Shown here one piece after another: positions 15,524-23,438 of a stretch of 25,887 nucleotides of DNA. This stretch comes from a virus. The position numbers were made by a program, and so were the translations under genes. The stretch's first letter is position 1. Every line of letters starts with the position of its first letter. The notes below the pieces were generated by a model. That model was given only the letters and a program-made list of their open reading frames with translations. It ran no database searches and had not been told where the DNA came from. The stretch is taken from positions 1 to 25,887 of the IMG/VR virus record IMGVR_UViG_3300031227_000371; one strand, given 5' to 3'.

Positions 15524-16105
15524 TTAGTCCAGCGTTAAAAAGCACTCTACATCTTCTTGTGCTGCTGCTGAAGTATCATAAAAGAATCCAGCAACGCCCT
15601 GAGCTCTTGGATCAGTCACGCTACCGATATGAGAAGTCGCCTCACCTGCTGTAGTTGACGTTCCCATTGCTTCACCGGCAACGTTGAGAATCAAGAGATT
15701 ATCAACCTGACTCAAACCATACGTCTGAAGCCATGTCCAGTTGTCCTTGCCTCTGTCTTCAATCGCTGTATTGTCTTCTGTGTCTTGAGTCAACGCTGCA
15801 GTGACAATAATACCAGCAACCGAGCTGTCAGATGATGTTGTCGTTGTTGTAACAGTTACGCCGTCATCTTCCGTCAAATTCCAGATTACAATGGAATCTG
15901 CAGCAAGAGTTGCCGCGCCTTCAAAGTCCGCCTGAACATATCGAACCATGCGGAAGATTTTATGGGCATCAGATTGATTCTTTTTCTGGCCCAAAATATC
16001 CCCAGCTCCCGGACTTTGACGATATCCGGGTGTAGCGGCTGCCGCTAACCCTACCATCATAAGAAGGGCAACGGAAAGAATTGAAACTAATCTTAATTTC
16101 TTCAT
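15524..16105 (-). CDS. Post-capsid exported/decoration-like protein with signal peptide (193 aa)
   Basis: The N-terminus (MKKLR, hydrophobic core, VGLAAAA) is a clear Sec signal with cleavage near residue 23-24 before TPGYRQ. The mature part is Ala/Thr/Asp-rich and beta-prone (DSIVIWNLTEDDGVTVTTTT, VAGIIVTAALTQDT, NLLILNVAGEAMGT, QGVAGFFYDTSA), similar in feel to head decoration proteins or to small beta domains attached to capsids. It lies immediately after the capsid gene, the standard site for a decoration gene. Start: ATG at 16105 after GGGGGACAGG. If it truly decorates heads, the signal is a puzzle, because heads assemble in the cytoplasm; if the signal works, the protein is periplasmic or surface-bound. 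I cannot decide from sequence. Confidence 0.65.
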   Translation of the reverse strand: MKKLRLVSILSVALLMMVGLAAAATPGYRQSPGAGDILGQKKNQSDAHKIFRMVRYVQADFEGAATLAADSIVIWNLTEDDGVTVTTTTTSSDSSVAGIIVTAALTQDTEDNTAIEDRGKDNWTWLQTYGLSQVDNLLILNVAGEAMGTSTTAGEATSHIGSVTDPRAQGVAGFFYDTSAAAQEDVECFLTLD

Positions 16106-16116
16106 CCTGTCCCCCT

Positions 16117-17214
16117 TTATGTTGAAGACACATTCGTAAAAACAGAATGCGCTCGTGGAAGGTTAGTATCGATGTTACAGAACACCCAAAAATATAATGC
16201 TTTATTGAGTGAAGTGCCGACTCTAATGAATCCTTTTGGATCCCAAATAAAGTTTCCATCCCGAAGGACTTTAAACTTTAAATGATTAGAGTTAAGTAAA
16301 TACACATATCCTGTCGTGATGGTATTAGCACCGCCAAGGACGTTTGTATTTTCGTAACTATAAACCAAATTCCCGAGCTTGATTGTATCAAAGCCAAGCT
16401 GAGCCATCATATCATCTGGACGGAATCTGTTAAGATTCGCAAGATAGCCAACCATACCGGCAAAATTGCTTTCGTCCATGATAGCTACATCGGGACCGCT
16501 TTTACCACCTGAACCTACTGAAACCCTGAATGCTTCTTTTTGAATGGCAGCAATACCAGCTTCGGATCCGATGTCAGCGACCGCAGCGGTAACAACGCCA
16601 TTCTGTAAAGCAGACTCACCACTTCTACTCAAACCACCAATCGTTCCGGTTGTCGGAGTAATGCTGATTAGACTTGGAATACTTTCCGGCTCATCTGTCC
16701 CGGGCGATGTATTCCAAAAAGCAGAGTTGAAAAGATTCGGGATCGTGGAATCAGCTTGTTCCTTCTGATCACGAGCAAAATTCTTCATCATAGATCTGCC
16801 CTTATTCTGAGCCTTGTCCAGTTCGTTAATTACAACAGAACCAGTAAAAACTTTGACCGGGAACCTCAGGCGCTTGTTTGGATCTTGAAGCTGCGCCGTC
16901 ATATCGGTCGTTTTTCCCTGCCACTTAAAGTTAGTGTTCTCCCGCGTCATAATACCATTCCAGAACTCAAGCCCGCCATCAAGAACTTGGAATCGTTTAC
17001 TCGAGCCTTCTTTCGCGTCTTTAGCCTTCATCAAAGAAAAAAGAAAGTTGTTGTTAATGATTCCGTCGCCGTGTGGACCAAAATTCGGGAGGGTATGCAG
17101 GACTAAATTTTCAAGTGAAGTATCATCGCTTGCATACGCCACGTTTGTCTCACCTCTATTATTTGAGATCATACGCATCGTTAATGCAAGAAACATTCTT
17201 AGAAAATATGCCAC
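16117..17214 (-). CDS. Major capsid protein (365 aa, or 341 aa from an internal start)
   Basis: Position after portal and scaffold-like genes, length and composition identify this as the major capsid protein. Recognisable parts are the N-arm (SLENLVLHTLPNFGPHGDGI), a strand pair around RFQVLDGGLEFWNGIM and FKWQGKTTDMTAQ, a long spine-like helix with KVFTGSVVINELDKAQNKGR (about 120-140), and C-terminal strands with KFKVLRDGNFIWDP. It probably has the HK97 fold; this is inferred. The first start is GTG at 17214 after AAGGAGG, 15 bases past the scaffold stop. A second GTG at 17142 (residue 25) is preceded by the strong site AGAGGTGAG and would remove a hydrophobic, Met-rich leader (YFLRMFLALTMRM) unusual for a capsid arm. 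Both starts read Val-Ala-Tyr, so an N-terminal duplication or dual start is possible. Confidence 0.75.
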   Translation of the reverse strand: MAYFLRMFLALTMRMISNNRGETNVAYASDDTSLENLVLHTLPNFGPHGDGIINNNFLFSLMKAKDAKEGSSKRFQVLDGGLEFWNGIMTRENTNFKWQGKTTDMTAQLQDPNKRLRFPVKVFTGSVVINELDKAQNKGRSMMKNFARDQKEQADSTIPNLFNSAFWNTSPGTDEPESIPSLISITPTTGTIGGLSRSGESALQNGVVTAAVADIGSEAGIAAIQKEAFRVSVGSGGKSGPDVAIMDESNFAGMVGYLANLNRFRPDDMMAQLGFDTIKLGNLVYSYENTNVLGGANTITTGYVYLLNSNHLKFKVLRDGNFIWDPKGFIRVGTSLNKALYFWVFCNIDTNLPRAHSVFTNVSST

Positions 17215-17229
17215 TGTTTCCTCCTTAGA

Positions 17230-18264
17230 TTATGTTATTCCTGCTGCATCTAGGTAGGCATCGGCATCTTTTTCAAAATCTCCTGTCTTTGCCGGAATCC
17301 CCGCAGGGGTTCCAGAAATAGGAAGATTCTGACGCAATTGGCCTTTCTGGGCGTCTCGTTCCCCTTGCTTATTCCCCGTCTTTAATCTATCGACGGTAAG
17401 CTTATGGTTGATTGACTTGAAATGCTCGAAAACTTCAGACTGAATTGCGTCTGGATTTTCGTCCATGAATTTGTTTAGTTCAGGCTCGATATCCTTTTCA
17501 TAATTAAGAATACCTTCATCCTTAACAGTCGATTCCATGGTAGCAGTTATCTTATTGGCATTCGAAGTTTTTTCACTATTGCCGAGCTGGTCCTTTATCG
17601 GGTCGAGCTCTTTTCCAAGAGTCTTCCCCACCTTTTGCTCAAATAAAAGATTGGCAATTCTCACCATGTCATTTATTTGATCAGACTGGCCCTGAGTCAA
17701 ATCTTCACGCTTTGTCCCCGTTTGGTCAAGAACAAATTGAAAATCATCATCTGGCGTTGTTGCGACTTCATGCCCTGATTCCTGTAATTTCTTGTCAATC
17801 GCTTCCTGAGTAAACCCTTGTGACTTCATCGTCATTCGAATATATTCAGGAGTTGAACGAAGTGTCTTGAACTCCTCAAGCGCAACCCTGTCCTCTTCGG
17901 ACGTGGTTGTTTGTGCCGTTGCCGCCTCTTCTAATTGAGTAATACGCTCTCTTTGCTTAACCCAGGCAGGGTCATTGTGATAACCCTTTTCCTTGACATA
18001 AGCATCAATTGCGCCTTGATCATCACCAAGAATCTCCGCGACCTTAGCGATTTTGTCCTCAACGGACAAAGATTCGTCTGATTCAACAGCCTTGACCTGT
18101 TCTGTTTTTTCCGGTTCAGCTCCGGGGCCTTCGGCTTGTTGACCTTCTAAACCTTCTGGTTTGATTTCGGCTGAGGGGTCCGCCGGAGTTCCTTGCTCCG
18201 CTTTGTCCAATATCTCATCTGCAATTTGGTCAAAGTCTTTAGCCTCTGTGTTCTCTTCTACCAT
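17230..18264 (-). CDS. Scaffold-like acidic protein (344 aa)
   Basis: The product is strongly acidic and helical, rich in Glu, Asp, Gln and Lys, with no hydrophobic core, signal or membrane segment. Residues 1-75 are low-complexity (DKAEQGTPADPSAEIKPEG), residues about 80-150 contain coiled-coil sequence, and the C-terminus ends in a short helix, DFEKDADAYLDAAGI. Scaffolding proteins are encoded between portal and capsid and have just this composition, with a short C-terminal helix that binds capsid subunits. It would direct procapsid assembly and be released or degraded. The start at 18264 has ACAGGAGAG eight bases upstream. No protease domain is visible. Confidence 0.7.
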   Translation of the reverse strand: MVEENTEAKDFDQIADEILDKAEQGTPADPSAEIKPEGLEGQQAEGPGAEPEKTEQVKAVESDESLSVEDKIAKVAEILGDDQGAIDAYVKEKGYHNDPAWVKQRERITQLEEAATAQTTTSEEDRVALEEFKTLRSTPEYIRMTMKSQGFTQEAIDKKLQESGHEVATTPDDDFQFVLDQTGTKREDLTQGQSDQINDMVRIANLLFEQKVGKTLGKELDPIKDQLGNSEKTSNANKITATMESTVKDEGILNYEKDIEPELNKFMDENPDAIQSEVFEHFKSINHKLTVDRLKTGNKQGERDAQKGQLRQNLPISGTPAGIPAKTGDFEKDADAYLDAAGIT

Positions 18265-18318
18265 GATTTTACTCTCCTGTTCATTTTAACCACGGGTGGA
18301 TTCCCGTAGATTTATATT

Positions 18319-18579
18319 TTACTTCTTAATTCCGCCCCTAACAAAATCCATTATCCCGCCTTTCGGGTGAATAATCTTTGATTTACCTTGCTGTGCATAA
18401 TGAGCATCAAGGGTTTTCTCTGCCAGCTTTAAGAATCCATACGTTGCGAGTTTATCATTAAGCATAGGGAACCCAACCTGAACCGGCTTCCCTGGAACCA
18501 TGATAATGGTCATTTCTATTGCTGGAAGTTCTTCTTGCTTGACTTCTTTTTCTGCTTTTCCGTTATCTCCTGACATCAT
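18319..18579 (-). CDS. Small hypothetical protein (86 aa)
   Basis: The product has a charged, disordered start (KAEKEVKQEELP), a beta segment (IEMTIIMVPGKPVQVGFPML), then a helix (ATYGFLKLAEKTLDAHYAQQ) and a basic end (FVRGGIKK). The ATG follows GGGGGG within six bases of the upstream stop. No family is recognised. It lies between portal and scaffold with two other small genes, a common place for small accessory virion or assembly proteins in phages. Between its stop and the scaffold start are 54 bases holding a short hairpin (ACGGG/CCCGT) without a U-run. Confidence 0.55.
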   Translation of the reverse strand: MMSGDNGKAEKEVKQEELPAIEMTIIMVPGKPVQVGFPMLNDKLATYGFLKLAEKTLDAHYAQQGKSKIIHPKGGIMDFVRGGIKK

Positions 18580-18585
18580 CCCCCC

Positions 18586-18810
18586 TTATGCGTCGCAAAC
18601 GAACTTAGATTGACCTTTAACAACAACCGGCTGCACATTTTGATTTCTTTCATAGATCAAGGCCAACGCTACGTCTAACGGTAAAACCATTCCGTTGATT
18701 TTTCCGTCTTTAGATTTTTCCAGCATTTCCCTTGCTTCAACCAAATAATCTCCGTAACCTACAACTTTCTTCCCGCACTTTTTTGCTTCTGTTTTCTTTT
18801 CATCTGCCAT
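18586..18810 (-). CDS. Small hypothetical protein (74 aa)
   Basis: A Lys-rich start (MADEKKTEAKKCGKK) leads to a helical middle (GDYLVEAREMLEKSKDGKIN) and an end with VVVKGQSKFVCDA. Two Cys residues lie near the two ends (about 13 and 72). An AAAGGATG ribosome site precedes the ATG. No known family is recognised. It is in a cluster of three small genes between portal and scaffold. Confidence 0.55.
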   Translation of the reverse strand: MADEKKTEAKKCGKKVVGYGDYLVEAREMLEKSKDGKINGMVLPLDVALALIYERNQNVQPVVVKGQSKFVCDA

Positions 18811-18839
18811 TTCGACATCCTTTGTTATTGTTTACGTTT

Positions 18840-19187
18840 TTAAAATCGATTCTTTAACCCACCATCGGCATTTTGAAAGCCTTTCTTTATCTTTTCTGTT
18901 TTTTCCTTAGCTTTTTCCACCACATTATGGTTTGTTATCACATCCCGAGGCTTCCTGTACCCTGCCTTTTCCCATGACTTCCAGTTGTCGATCGTCTTGC
19001 CGGATCGTTCATCCCGGAACGACTTTCCTATTCCAAAATTGTCTCTTGTGCCGATGGGAACCATGCCCCCTGTACCACGAATAAATCCTCCGCATTTGCA
19101 TAGCATTGATTTAAACCCGGATGGCGGTGTTTTCCCGCAAGTTTGACAACGGTATTTTATTTCCTTTTTAGCCTTTATTTCGATCAT
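18840..19187 (-). CDS. Zinc-ribbon protein (115 aa)
   Basis: Residues 11-40 hold a compact zinc ribbon: C14 and C17 (CQTCG) and C30 and C32 (CKCGG). After a Gly-rich linker, residues about 45-80 read RDNFGIGKSFRDERSGKTI and WKSWEKAGYRKP, a pattern I associate with small proteins found after the portal in environmental phages. The C-terminus is a Lys-rich helix. It overlaps the portal stop (ATGA). One zinc ribbon and a basic tail suggest a nucleic-acid- or protein-binding accessory role in packaging or assembly; the exact role is unknown. Confidence 0.65.
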   Translation of the reverse strand: MIEIKAKKEIKYRCQTCGKTPPSGFKSMLCKCGGFIRGTGGMVPIGTRDNFGIGKSFRDERSGKTIDNWKSWEKAGYRKPRDVITNHNVVEKAKEKTEKIKKGFQNADGGLKNRF

Positions 19188-21046
19188 TGGGCAGCTCCCC
19201 CACCTTCAACCTGCGCCTCAGCTTGGGCCTGTCGCGCCGCGTCCTCTTCTGGGCTGATATTCTCGCCCCCTGCCGTTGGAACGCCTGGGACAGTTGCCGG
19301 TTGATGATCAACGAAAAGCTTATCAGGATTCCAGCCGAACTCCTTTGATACACGCTTAATCTCTTCGAGGTTGATATCTTTGCCCTGCTCAACAAGAATC
19401 GCTCTCATCTGGACAAGCTGATTCATAAAGAAAAACATATTACTGAGCTGTTGCCGTCTGTTGGGCCTGCCTGCAGATGCGATATCAATATTAACGAAAT
19501 AGTCTGCTGTCAATAGCTCTGTCAACGGATTCTCTGCAATTTGCCGTTCAGGGTTGCTCGGATCCGGAACCATGATAGGCTCATACCATTGCATCTTTTC
19601 GCTTCCGGTTACTTTGAGAAAGACCTCGCCATCCCAGAACGTGACGATTAAATCTTTCCCGGTACCGAGTTCCTCAACCATTAACAGGCGCAACCCTTCC
19701 TGGACATCAATATTCTTTTCCTGGAACGATTGCTCTTGTATGGCGATCTCAGTGGCAAACTTAGCTGTGGCCTTACCGGAAATCCTTGACTCTGAAACAG
19801 ACCAAAGCTTGTTCTTCTGGTCTTGGAAAATAGTCAACATTTCTTTGTTTTCGAGAGATACATGGGTCGATTGCACTGGCGTTACAGCTCCCGTTGTATT
19901 CCCGTCAATCTCTGCGATATCGTTTACTTTAGTGCTTCTCAGCGCCGCTTTTGCGTCAACTTTGACCTTATTCTTATCAGTGACATATTTCGGGATATTG
20001 CGCTCGGCAACTTCCATCATAAACCGGACATAGTGGTTCATTTCATCCTGCATTGTCTTGTTAACCTGAGCGAATGACCGGGGATAAAGCTTGCCGTATT
20101 TATGCAGGGAGCCTATCTTCATATTGAAGTTGTTCGTTGTGTATGGCCGGACGAATGTGTCAATCTCCCGGGTTAATACCGTAGGCGATATGATGATCGT
20201 TTGATATTTGTTTCCTCTCAACCTGGCCTGGAACTCATAAAGCAATACCCTGCGGTTGTGCATCATCGAATCATGCCTTGAATGTTCAAACGTATTATCC
20301 TGAACATCCACCATATCCTTGAATTTCGGATATGCCGTATCGAACTCAGCCTTTGACATCCAGACTTTCTTAAGGTTATATCTCCGGTCTTTAATGCGCC
20401 TTGCCCGCCAATCAAGCGGAACATCGATCGGATCGTATCTTCGGATATATGTGCCCTGGACAGTTGAGAAGTTTGTTTCAAGCGGTGGGGAAAGCTTGGC
20501 GAAATTACGTTCGGCCTCTTCTGGGTTCATGGCGTCTTTGATGCCTTTGACCACTTTACCGATTACGCCCTGCGCTTCTTCTTCCTTGGGGGCTTCTTCG
20601 TTCTCGTTCTTTTCACCTTGATTTGTCGGTAGCTGGTCAACCTCAACAGCGCAATACCCCGCATAAAACATATCGAACAACGCAACGCGGTTCTCAACCA
20701 AAGCGTCCGATCGAAGAAGCAAATACTCAAGAGCTGACCGCATTACCGGAAGGCTTTCTTCGGAATCAGGCCTCGTTGCCTCAAGCAGAATATCCGGGTT
20801 CTTATACGTAATATCTGAAATCAGCGAGTTCGTGTTGGGGAAGTATTCGTTGATTATAGCCATTCGCTGCTTTGCTGCAACGTGCGGATGTGCAACGTCA
20901 ACCCTGTCAATGCCCTCATAATAGTTTACCAGGAACGGATAGTTGTTGCGATCAACCAGTTCTCTGCGCTGGCGCTCAACGCAACTCTGGGCTTCGCTTT
21001 GCCAGAATTTGATTTCTGCGGTATTTAATATTGCTTTTTCGGCCAT
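19184..21046 (-). CDS. Portal protein (620 aa)
   Basis: The long helical product lies directly after the terminase and before the scaffold and capsid genes. The N-terminal 110 residues contain YPFLVNYYEGIDR and INEYFPNTNSLISDITYKNP, and the middle includes RYDPIDVPLDWRARRIKDRR (about 209-228), a clip/stem-like pattern of portals that use a wing-stem-crown arrangement. Residues about 135-165 are an acidic low-complexity insertion. The C-terminal 60 residues are Pro/Gln/Ala/Glu-rich. Twelve copies would form the ring through which DNA is packed and released. Length is between SPP1 (about 500) and P22 (about 725). It starts one base after the 76-residue gene's stop and overlaps the zinc-ribbon gene by 4 bases. 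Confidence 0.75.
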   Translation of the reverse strand: MAEKAILNTAEIKFWQSEAQSCVERQRRELVDRNNYPFLVNYYEGIDRVDVAHPHVAAKQRMAIINEYFPNTNSLISDITYKNPDILLEATRPDSEESLPVMRSALEYLLLRSDALVENRVALFDMFYAGYCAVEVDQLPTNQGEKNENEEAPKEEEAQGVIGKVVKGIKDAMNPEEAERNFAKLSPPLETNFSTVQGTYIRRYDPIDVPLDWRARRIKDRRYNLKKVWMSKAEFDTAYPKFKDMVDVQDNTFEHSRHDSMMHNRRVLLYEFQARLRGNKYQTIIISPTVLTREIDTFVRPYTTNNFNMKIGSLHKYGKLYPRSFAQVNKTMQDEMNHYVRFMMEVAERNIPKYVTDKNKVKVDAKAALRSTKVNDIAEIDGNTTGAVTPVQSTHVSLENKEMLTIFQDQKNKLWSVSESRISGKATAKFATEIAIQEQSFQEKNIDVQEGLRLLMVEELGTGKDLIVTFWDGEVFLKVTGSEKMQWYEPIMVPDPSNPERQIAENPLTELLTADYFVNIDIASAGRPNRRQQLSNMFFFMNQLVQMRAILVEQGKDINLEEIKRVSKEFGWNPDKLFVDHQPATVPGVPTAGGENISPEEDAARQAQAEAQVEGGGAAQ

Positions 21047-21047
21047 G

Positions 21048-21278
21048 TTATATCTCCATGTGACTTTTAATCATTTTTTCTTGTATTTCAAAAGCTAACT
21101 CGTGACATAACCCGTAACAAGTAGCCCAGTTTCCGTTTGTGCGTGTAAATGACATCCAGGTATCTTTCCCCTCGCTCTTTGTGCCAATAAAACAAGCAGG
21201 CGAGCATCGGCTCACCAACTCATCTATTAATTGCTGCGTTGCTATGCCAGCCATATATTCCTTGGTCACCTCGGCCAT
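21048..21278 (-). CDS. Small hypothetical protein between terminase and portal (76 aa)
   Basis: The 76-residue product has a helical start (EVTKEYMAGIATQQLIDELV) and a beta middle containing a Cys and Trp (CFIGTKSEGKDTWMSFTRT). A second part has WATCYGLCHELAFEIQEKM, so three to four Cys residues are present. Its ATG overlaps the large terminase stop (TAATG), which shows it belongs to the packaging operon. I do not recognise the family. Confidence 0.6.
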   Translation of the reverse strand: MAEVTKEYMAGIATQQLIDELVSRCSPACFIGTKSEGKDTWMSFTRTNGNWATCYGLCHELAFEIQEKMIKSHMEI

Positions 21279-22708
21279 TACCTCATCATCTCCTCTCTCT
21301 GTTTCTTAATCTCCTGCATTTTAAATAATGGGCTCAAATGACTCAAATCTTCCTCGACTTTCAAATCTGTTTCCGGCGGCCTTGACATTACCGCATATCT
21401 TGCTTCGTCCGCATTATGGTCTTCGCCATTGGTGTTAAGGTCTTCAGGCCTATGCGGATCATGGACGTTTGCCGGGAATACCGTTGTAAAGTGAGTGCAA
21501 GTGCTGAATATTTTAAAGTTCGAATCTCCATCGACTATCCTCAGTAATGACTTTAATTGCCGCCATCCCTCAATTCGCCTGTTATCTGCCCGGGTAACTA
21601 AAAAGCTATCATCAGGCCGTTTCTTATCTTCAAACCAATTCCTGACCGCTTCCTGCATGATTTCCCCGCCACTCTTGCCCTCTCTCGAATCCTTCTTCTT
21701 GCTGTGATGCTGCTTATCTCCAAAGATCGCTGGGTCAAACACCGCATAGTTTATTTGCTCATCCGCTGACAGGTCACATATCTTTTCAGCCAGCTCATCG
21801 TAATAAAGCCCCTCTTCGTAAATCTCTCGGTATCTTATCAGGCCGCCCTCTGGGTTAACCGCGTACCAGCCAACGCTTGAAGGTTTCTTGTGCCCGTAAT
21901 CGCCTGCCACGAACCGTTTCCAAATCTTAGGGATATAATAAGGCTCGATGATATGAACGTCCGGCCGCCACTCCTTGAAATACTGCCCTGCAAAGATATT
22001 CCAGTCACCTTCCAGCAAAGCCTTTCTGTCCTGCTCAGGCAACGATTCAAGGCGCTTGACATACATCGGGTCGTTATTCATCAAGCTCGGGTTGTCATAG
22101 ATTTTAGCGGGAATGAACATCCGGGTAAGGCCAAGCTTGTCCTTGTAGATCGCCATAGGCTGCCTGTCATCAACAAATCTGCGCTTAACCCACAAGTGCC
22201 CTACGTTGCCCGGATTAGCCGTTGCCCTGATACGTACAGGGATATTATCATCGGACGTCCTGGCCTGAACCTTAAGGAACTCGTACTGGCTCTCGTTGAA
22301 CTCTTCAAGCTGATCAAAGCCCATGTATTGATATTCGTGGCCTTGGTAATCATACTTGCTCTCTTCATACTGACAATGAGCGAAGAATAACTTTGCACCG
22401 GTTGGGAACGTCCAGCATCGTTCATTCTTGCCATAAGTTGCGAGCGTCATGAACCACTGCTGCGACCGATCGATGATCTCACGAAGCCGGGGGAATGTCC
22501 TTCTGAATATGATTCCCCTGTAATTTGGGTTACTCATCAAATCAGGGTCTAAGAAGTCAAAGAGCAACCAATCCGTTTTCCCGCCGCCTTTTGCGCCACC
22601 GTAGAGTATCTCGAATACCCAGAAGTTTCTAAACGCTTCCTCTTGCGGCCCCGCATGAGGCCTCCACTCTTTCCTTGCTATGCTTTTCTGGTCTGTAGAT
22701 TTGGACAT
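21278..22708 (-). CDS. terL: Terminase large subunit
   Basis: The ATPase domain has a Walker A motif at residues 37-45 (GGAKGGGKT), a Walker B region near 128-137 (YMGFDQLEEF) and an ATPase-coupling stretch RATANPGNVG at 161-170. The nuclease domain has candidate metal-binding Asp residues at 270 (FVAGDYGH), about 325 (AVFDPAIFG) and near 435 (DHNADEARYA). The 476-residue length is normal. The enzyme pumps DNA through the portal and cuts concatemers. It overlaps the small subunit gene by 80 bases, an unusually long overlap; its own ATG has AAGGATG seven bases upstream. The next gene overlaps as TAATG. Confidence 0.92.
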   Translation of the reverse strand: MSKSTDQKSIARKEWRPHAGPQEEAFRNFWVFEILYGGAKGGGKTDWLLFDFLDPDLMSNPNYRGIIFRRTFPRLREIIDRSQQWFMTLATYGKNERCWTFPTGAKLFFAHCQYEESKYDYQGHEYQYMGFDQLEEFNESQYEFLKVQARTSDDNIPVRIRATANPGNVGHLWVKRRFVDDRQPMAIYKDKLGLTRMFIPAKIYDNPSLMNNDPMYVKRLESLPEQDRKALLEGDWNIFAGQYFKEWRPDVHIIEPYYIPKIWKRFVAGDYGHKKPSSVGWYAVNPEGGLIRYREIYEEGLYYDELAEKICDLSADEQINYAVFDPAIFGDKQHHSKKKDSREGKSGGEIMQEAVRNWFEDKKRPDDSFLVTRADNRRIEGWRQLKSLLRIVDGDSNFKIFSTCTHFTTVFPANVHDPHRPEDLNTNGEDHNADEARYAVMSRPPETDLKVEEDLSHLSPLFKMQEIKKQREEMMR

Positions 22709-23207
22709 AACATCCTTCTGGGATTATCCCTCCGTTATCACCTAATAAATTAAAATGCCTTGCAAGTAAATAAAGCGCACCTTTCTTATCCCAAAGCTTT
22801 ATTTTCTTTGTGTAGTCTGGCTCTGCCTTATCTGGCTCTGCCTTATCTAGCCCTTCTCCACCCTTTGTTGAAACTGAAACATCAACTCTGGCAATAGCAC
22901 ATGACACCTCAGGAGGTAAATCACAAATAGGAATCAAGTTGTCGTTATCATCATAAAGCCTTCTTACGTCAATAAACGCTAACTTAGCAATCTCAGCAAT
23001 GACCCTGTCTGCTGTGACTTCTGTCCTATCTTGTTGTTCCGCAAGCTCTTTCGTTATTCTTGATTCTATCTGGGGTTTCCTGAGGTTTTCATAACCTATG
23101 GATTCTGCGGTTTTCTTCGAGTATCCTGCGCGGATTGCTGCTTGTGTTGCATTTTTATCTATGAGGTATTCTTTGCAAAAGAGGGATTGTTTGTTGGTGA
23201 GAACCAT
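22629..23207 (-). CDS. terS: Terminase small subunit
   Basis: The first 60 residues match the Terminase_2 family: LTNKQSLFCKEYLIDKNATQ, then AAIRAGYSKKTAESIGYENL, a helix-turn-helix for binding the packaging site. The middle contains IAKLAFIDVRRLYDDNDNL and the sequence DKAEPDKAEPD from a 15-bp tandem duplication. The 192-residue length is normal. It recognises phage DNA and recruits the large subunit. The ATG is preceded by AAGGAG five bases away. Its last 80 bases are also the start of terL. Promoter and palindrome lie immediately upstream, so it is the first gene of the late operon. Confidence 0.9.
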   Translation of the reverse strand: MVLTNKQSLFCKEYLIDKNATQAAIRAGYSKKTAESIGYENLRKPQIESRITKELAEQQDRTEVTADRVIAEIAKLAFIDVRRLYDDNDNLIPICDLPPEVSCAIARVDVSVSTKGGEGLDKAEPDKAEPDYTKKIKLWDKKGALYLLARHFNLLGDNGGIIPEGCYVQIYRPEKHSKERVEASCGAARGSV

Positions 23208-23227
23208 GCCACTCCTTGAAATGCGAG

Positions 23228-23261
23228 GTTATTAACAGAATGTTAACAAGTTGTTGATAAC
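23228..23261. promoter_or_regulatory. Nested 34-bp palindrome, likely operator of the late promoter
   Basis: The outer arms GTTATTAACA (23228-23237) and TGTTGATAAC (23252-23261) pair at nine of ten positions. The inner core TGTTAACA (23241-23248) is a perfect palindrome. Both share the same centre, 23244.5, and 13 of 17 base pairs are symmetric. It lies just downstream of the -10 box of the terS promoter, where the first transcribed base should be, so a bound protein would block or control late transcription. A repressor or late activator is expected but not identified. Confidence 0.6.
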
Positions 23262-23267
23262 AAACTA

Positions 23268-23298
23268 ATAATAGCACAAGCGTCACAAGAAGTGTCAA
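23268..23298 (-). promoter_or_regulatory. Sigma70-like late promoter upstream of terS
   Basis: Read on the minus strand, a perfect -35 box TTGACA (23293-23298) is followed after 19 bases by TATTAT (23268-23273), with an extended -10 TGC immediately before it. The 19-base spacer is long, but the TG extension compensates. Start site expected near 23261, about 55 bases before the terS ATG. It is the only strong promoter I see in the window and lies after the early terminator. Confidence 0.6.
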
Positions 23299-23330
23299 GT
23301 AAAGTTTTTAATCCTCGACGGTATATATTT

Positions 23331-23438
23331 TCAAGCAGTTTTCTTGCGGAGTAAATACATCAGTAAAACGAAGATAGTAAATATTTTAATAAGCACGATC
23401 CAGTGTCCGGTCCATTCGTTAATGAGGGTGGTTAGCAT
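23331..23438 (-). CDS. 35-residue single-span membrane peptide
   Basis: A 36-codon frame begins with AAAGGA six bases before the ATG. The product has a hydrophilic start (MLTTLINEWTGHW), one strong hydrophobic helix at about residues 14-30 and a basic end (LRKKTA). It would sit in the inner membrane with the basic tail in the cytoplasm. It lies between the early terminator and the late promoter. Small single-helix phage peptides can be holins, antiholins or regulators; none can be chosen from sequence. It is too short to trust fully, but the ribosome site and the helix support it. Confidence 0.45.
   Translation of the reverse strand: MLTTLINEWTGHWIVLIKIFTIFVLLMYLLRKKTA

Noticed and set aside
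18288-18312. Hairpin ACGGG/CCCGT between the 86-residue gene and the scaffold gene, considered as a terminator
   Set aside because: The stem is only five pairs and the following bases (GGTTAAAA) lack a U-run; stopping here would cut off the whole late operon.
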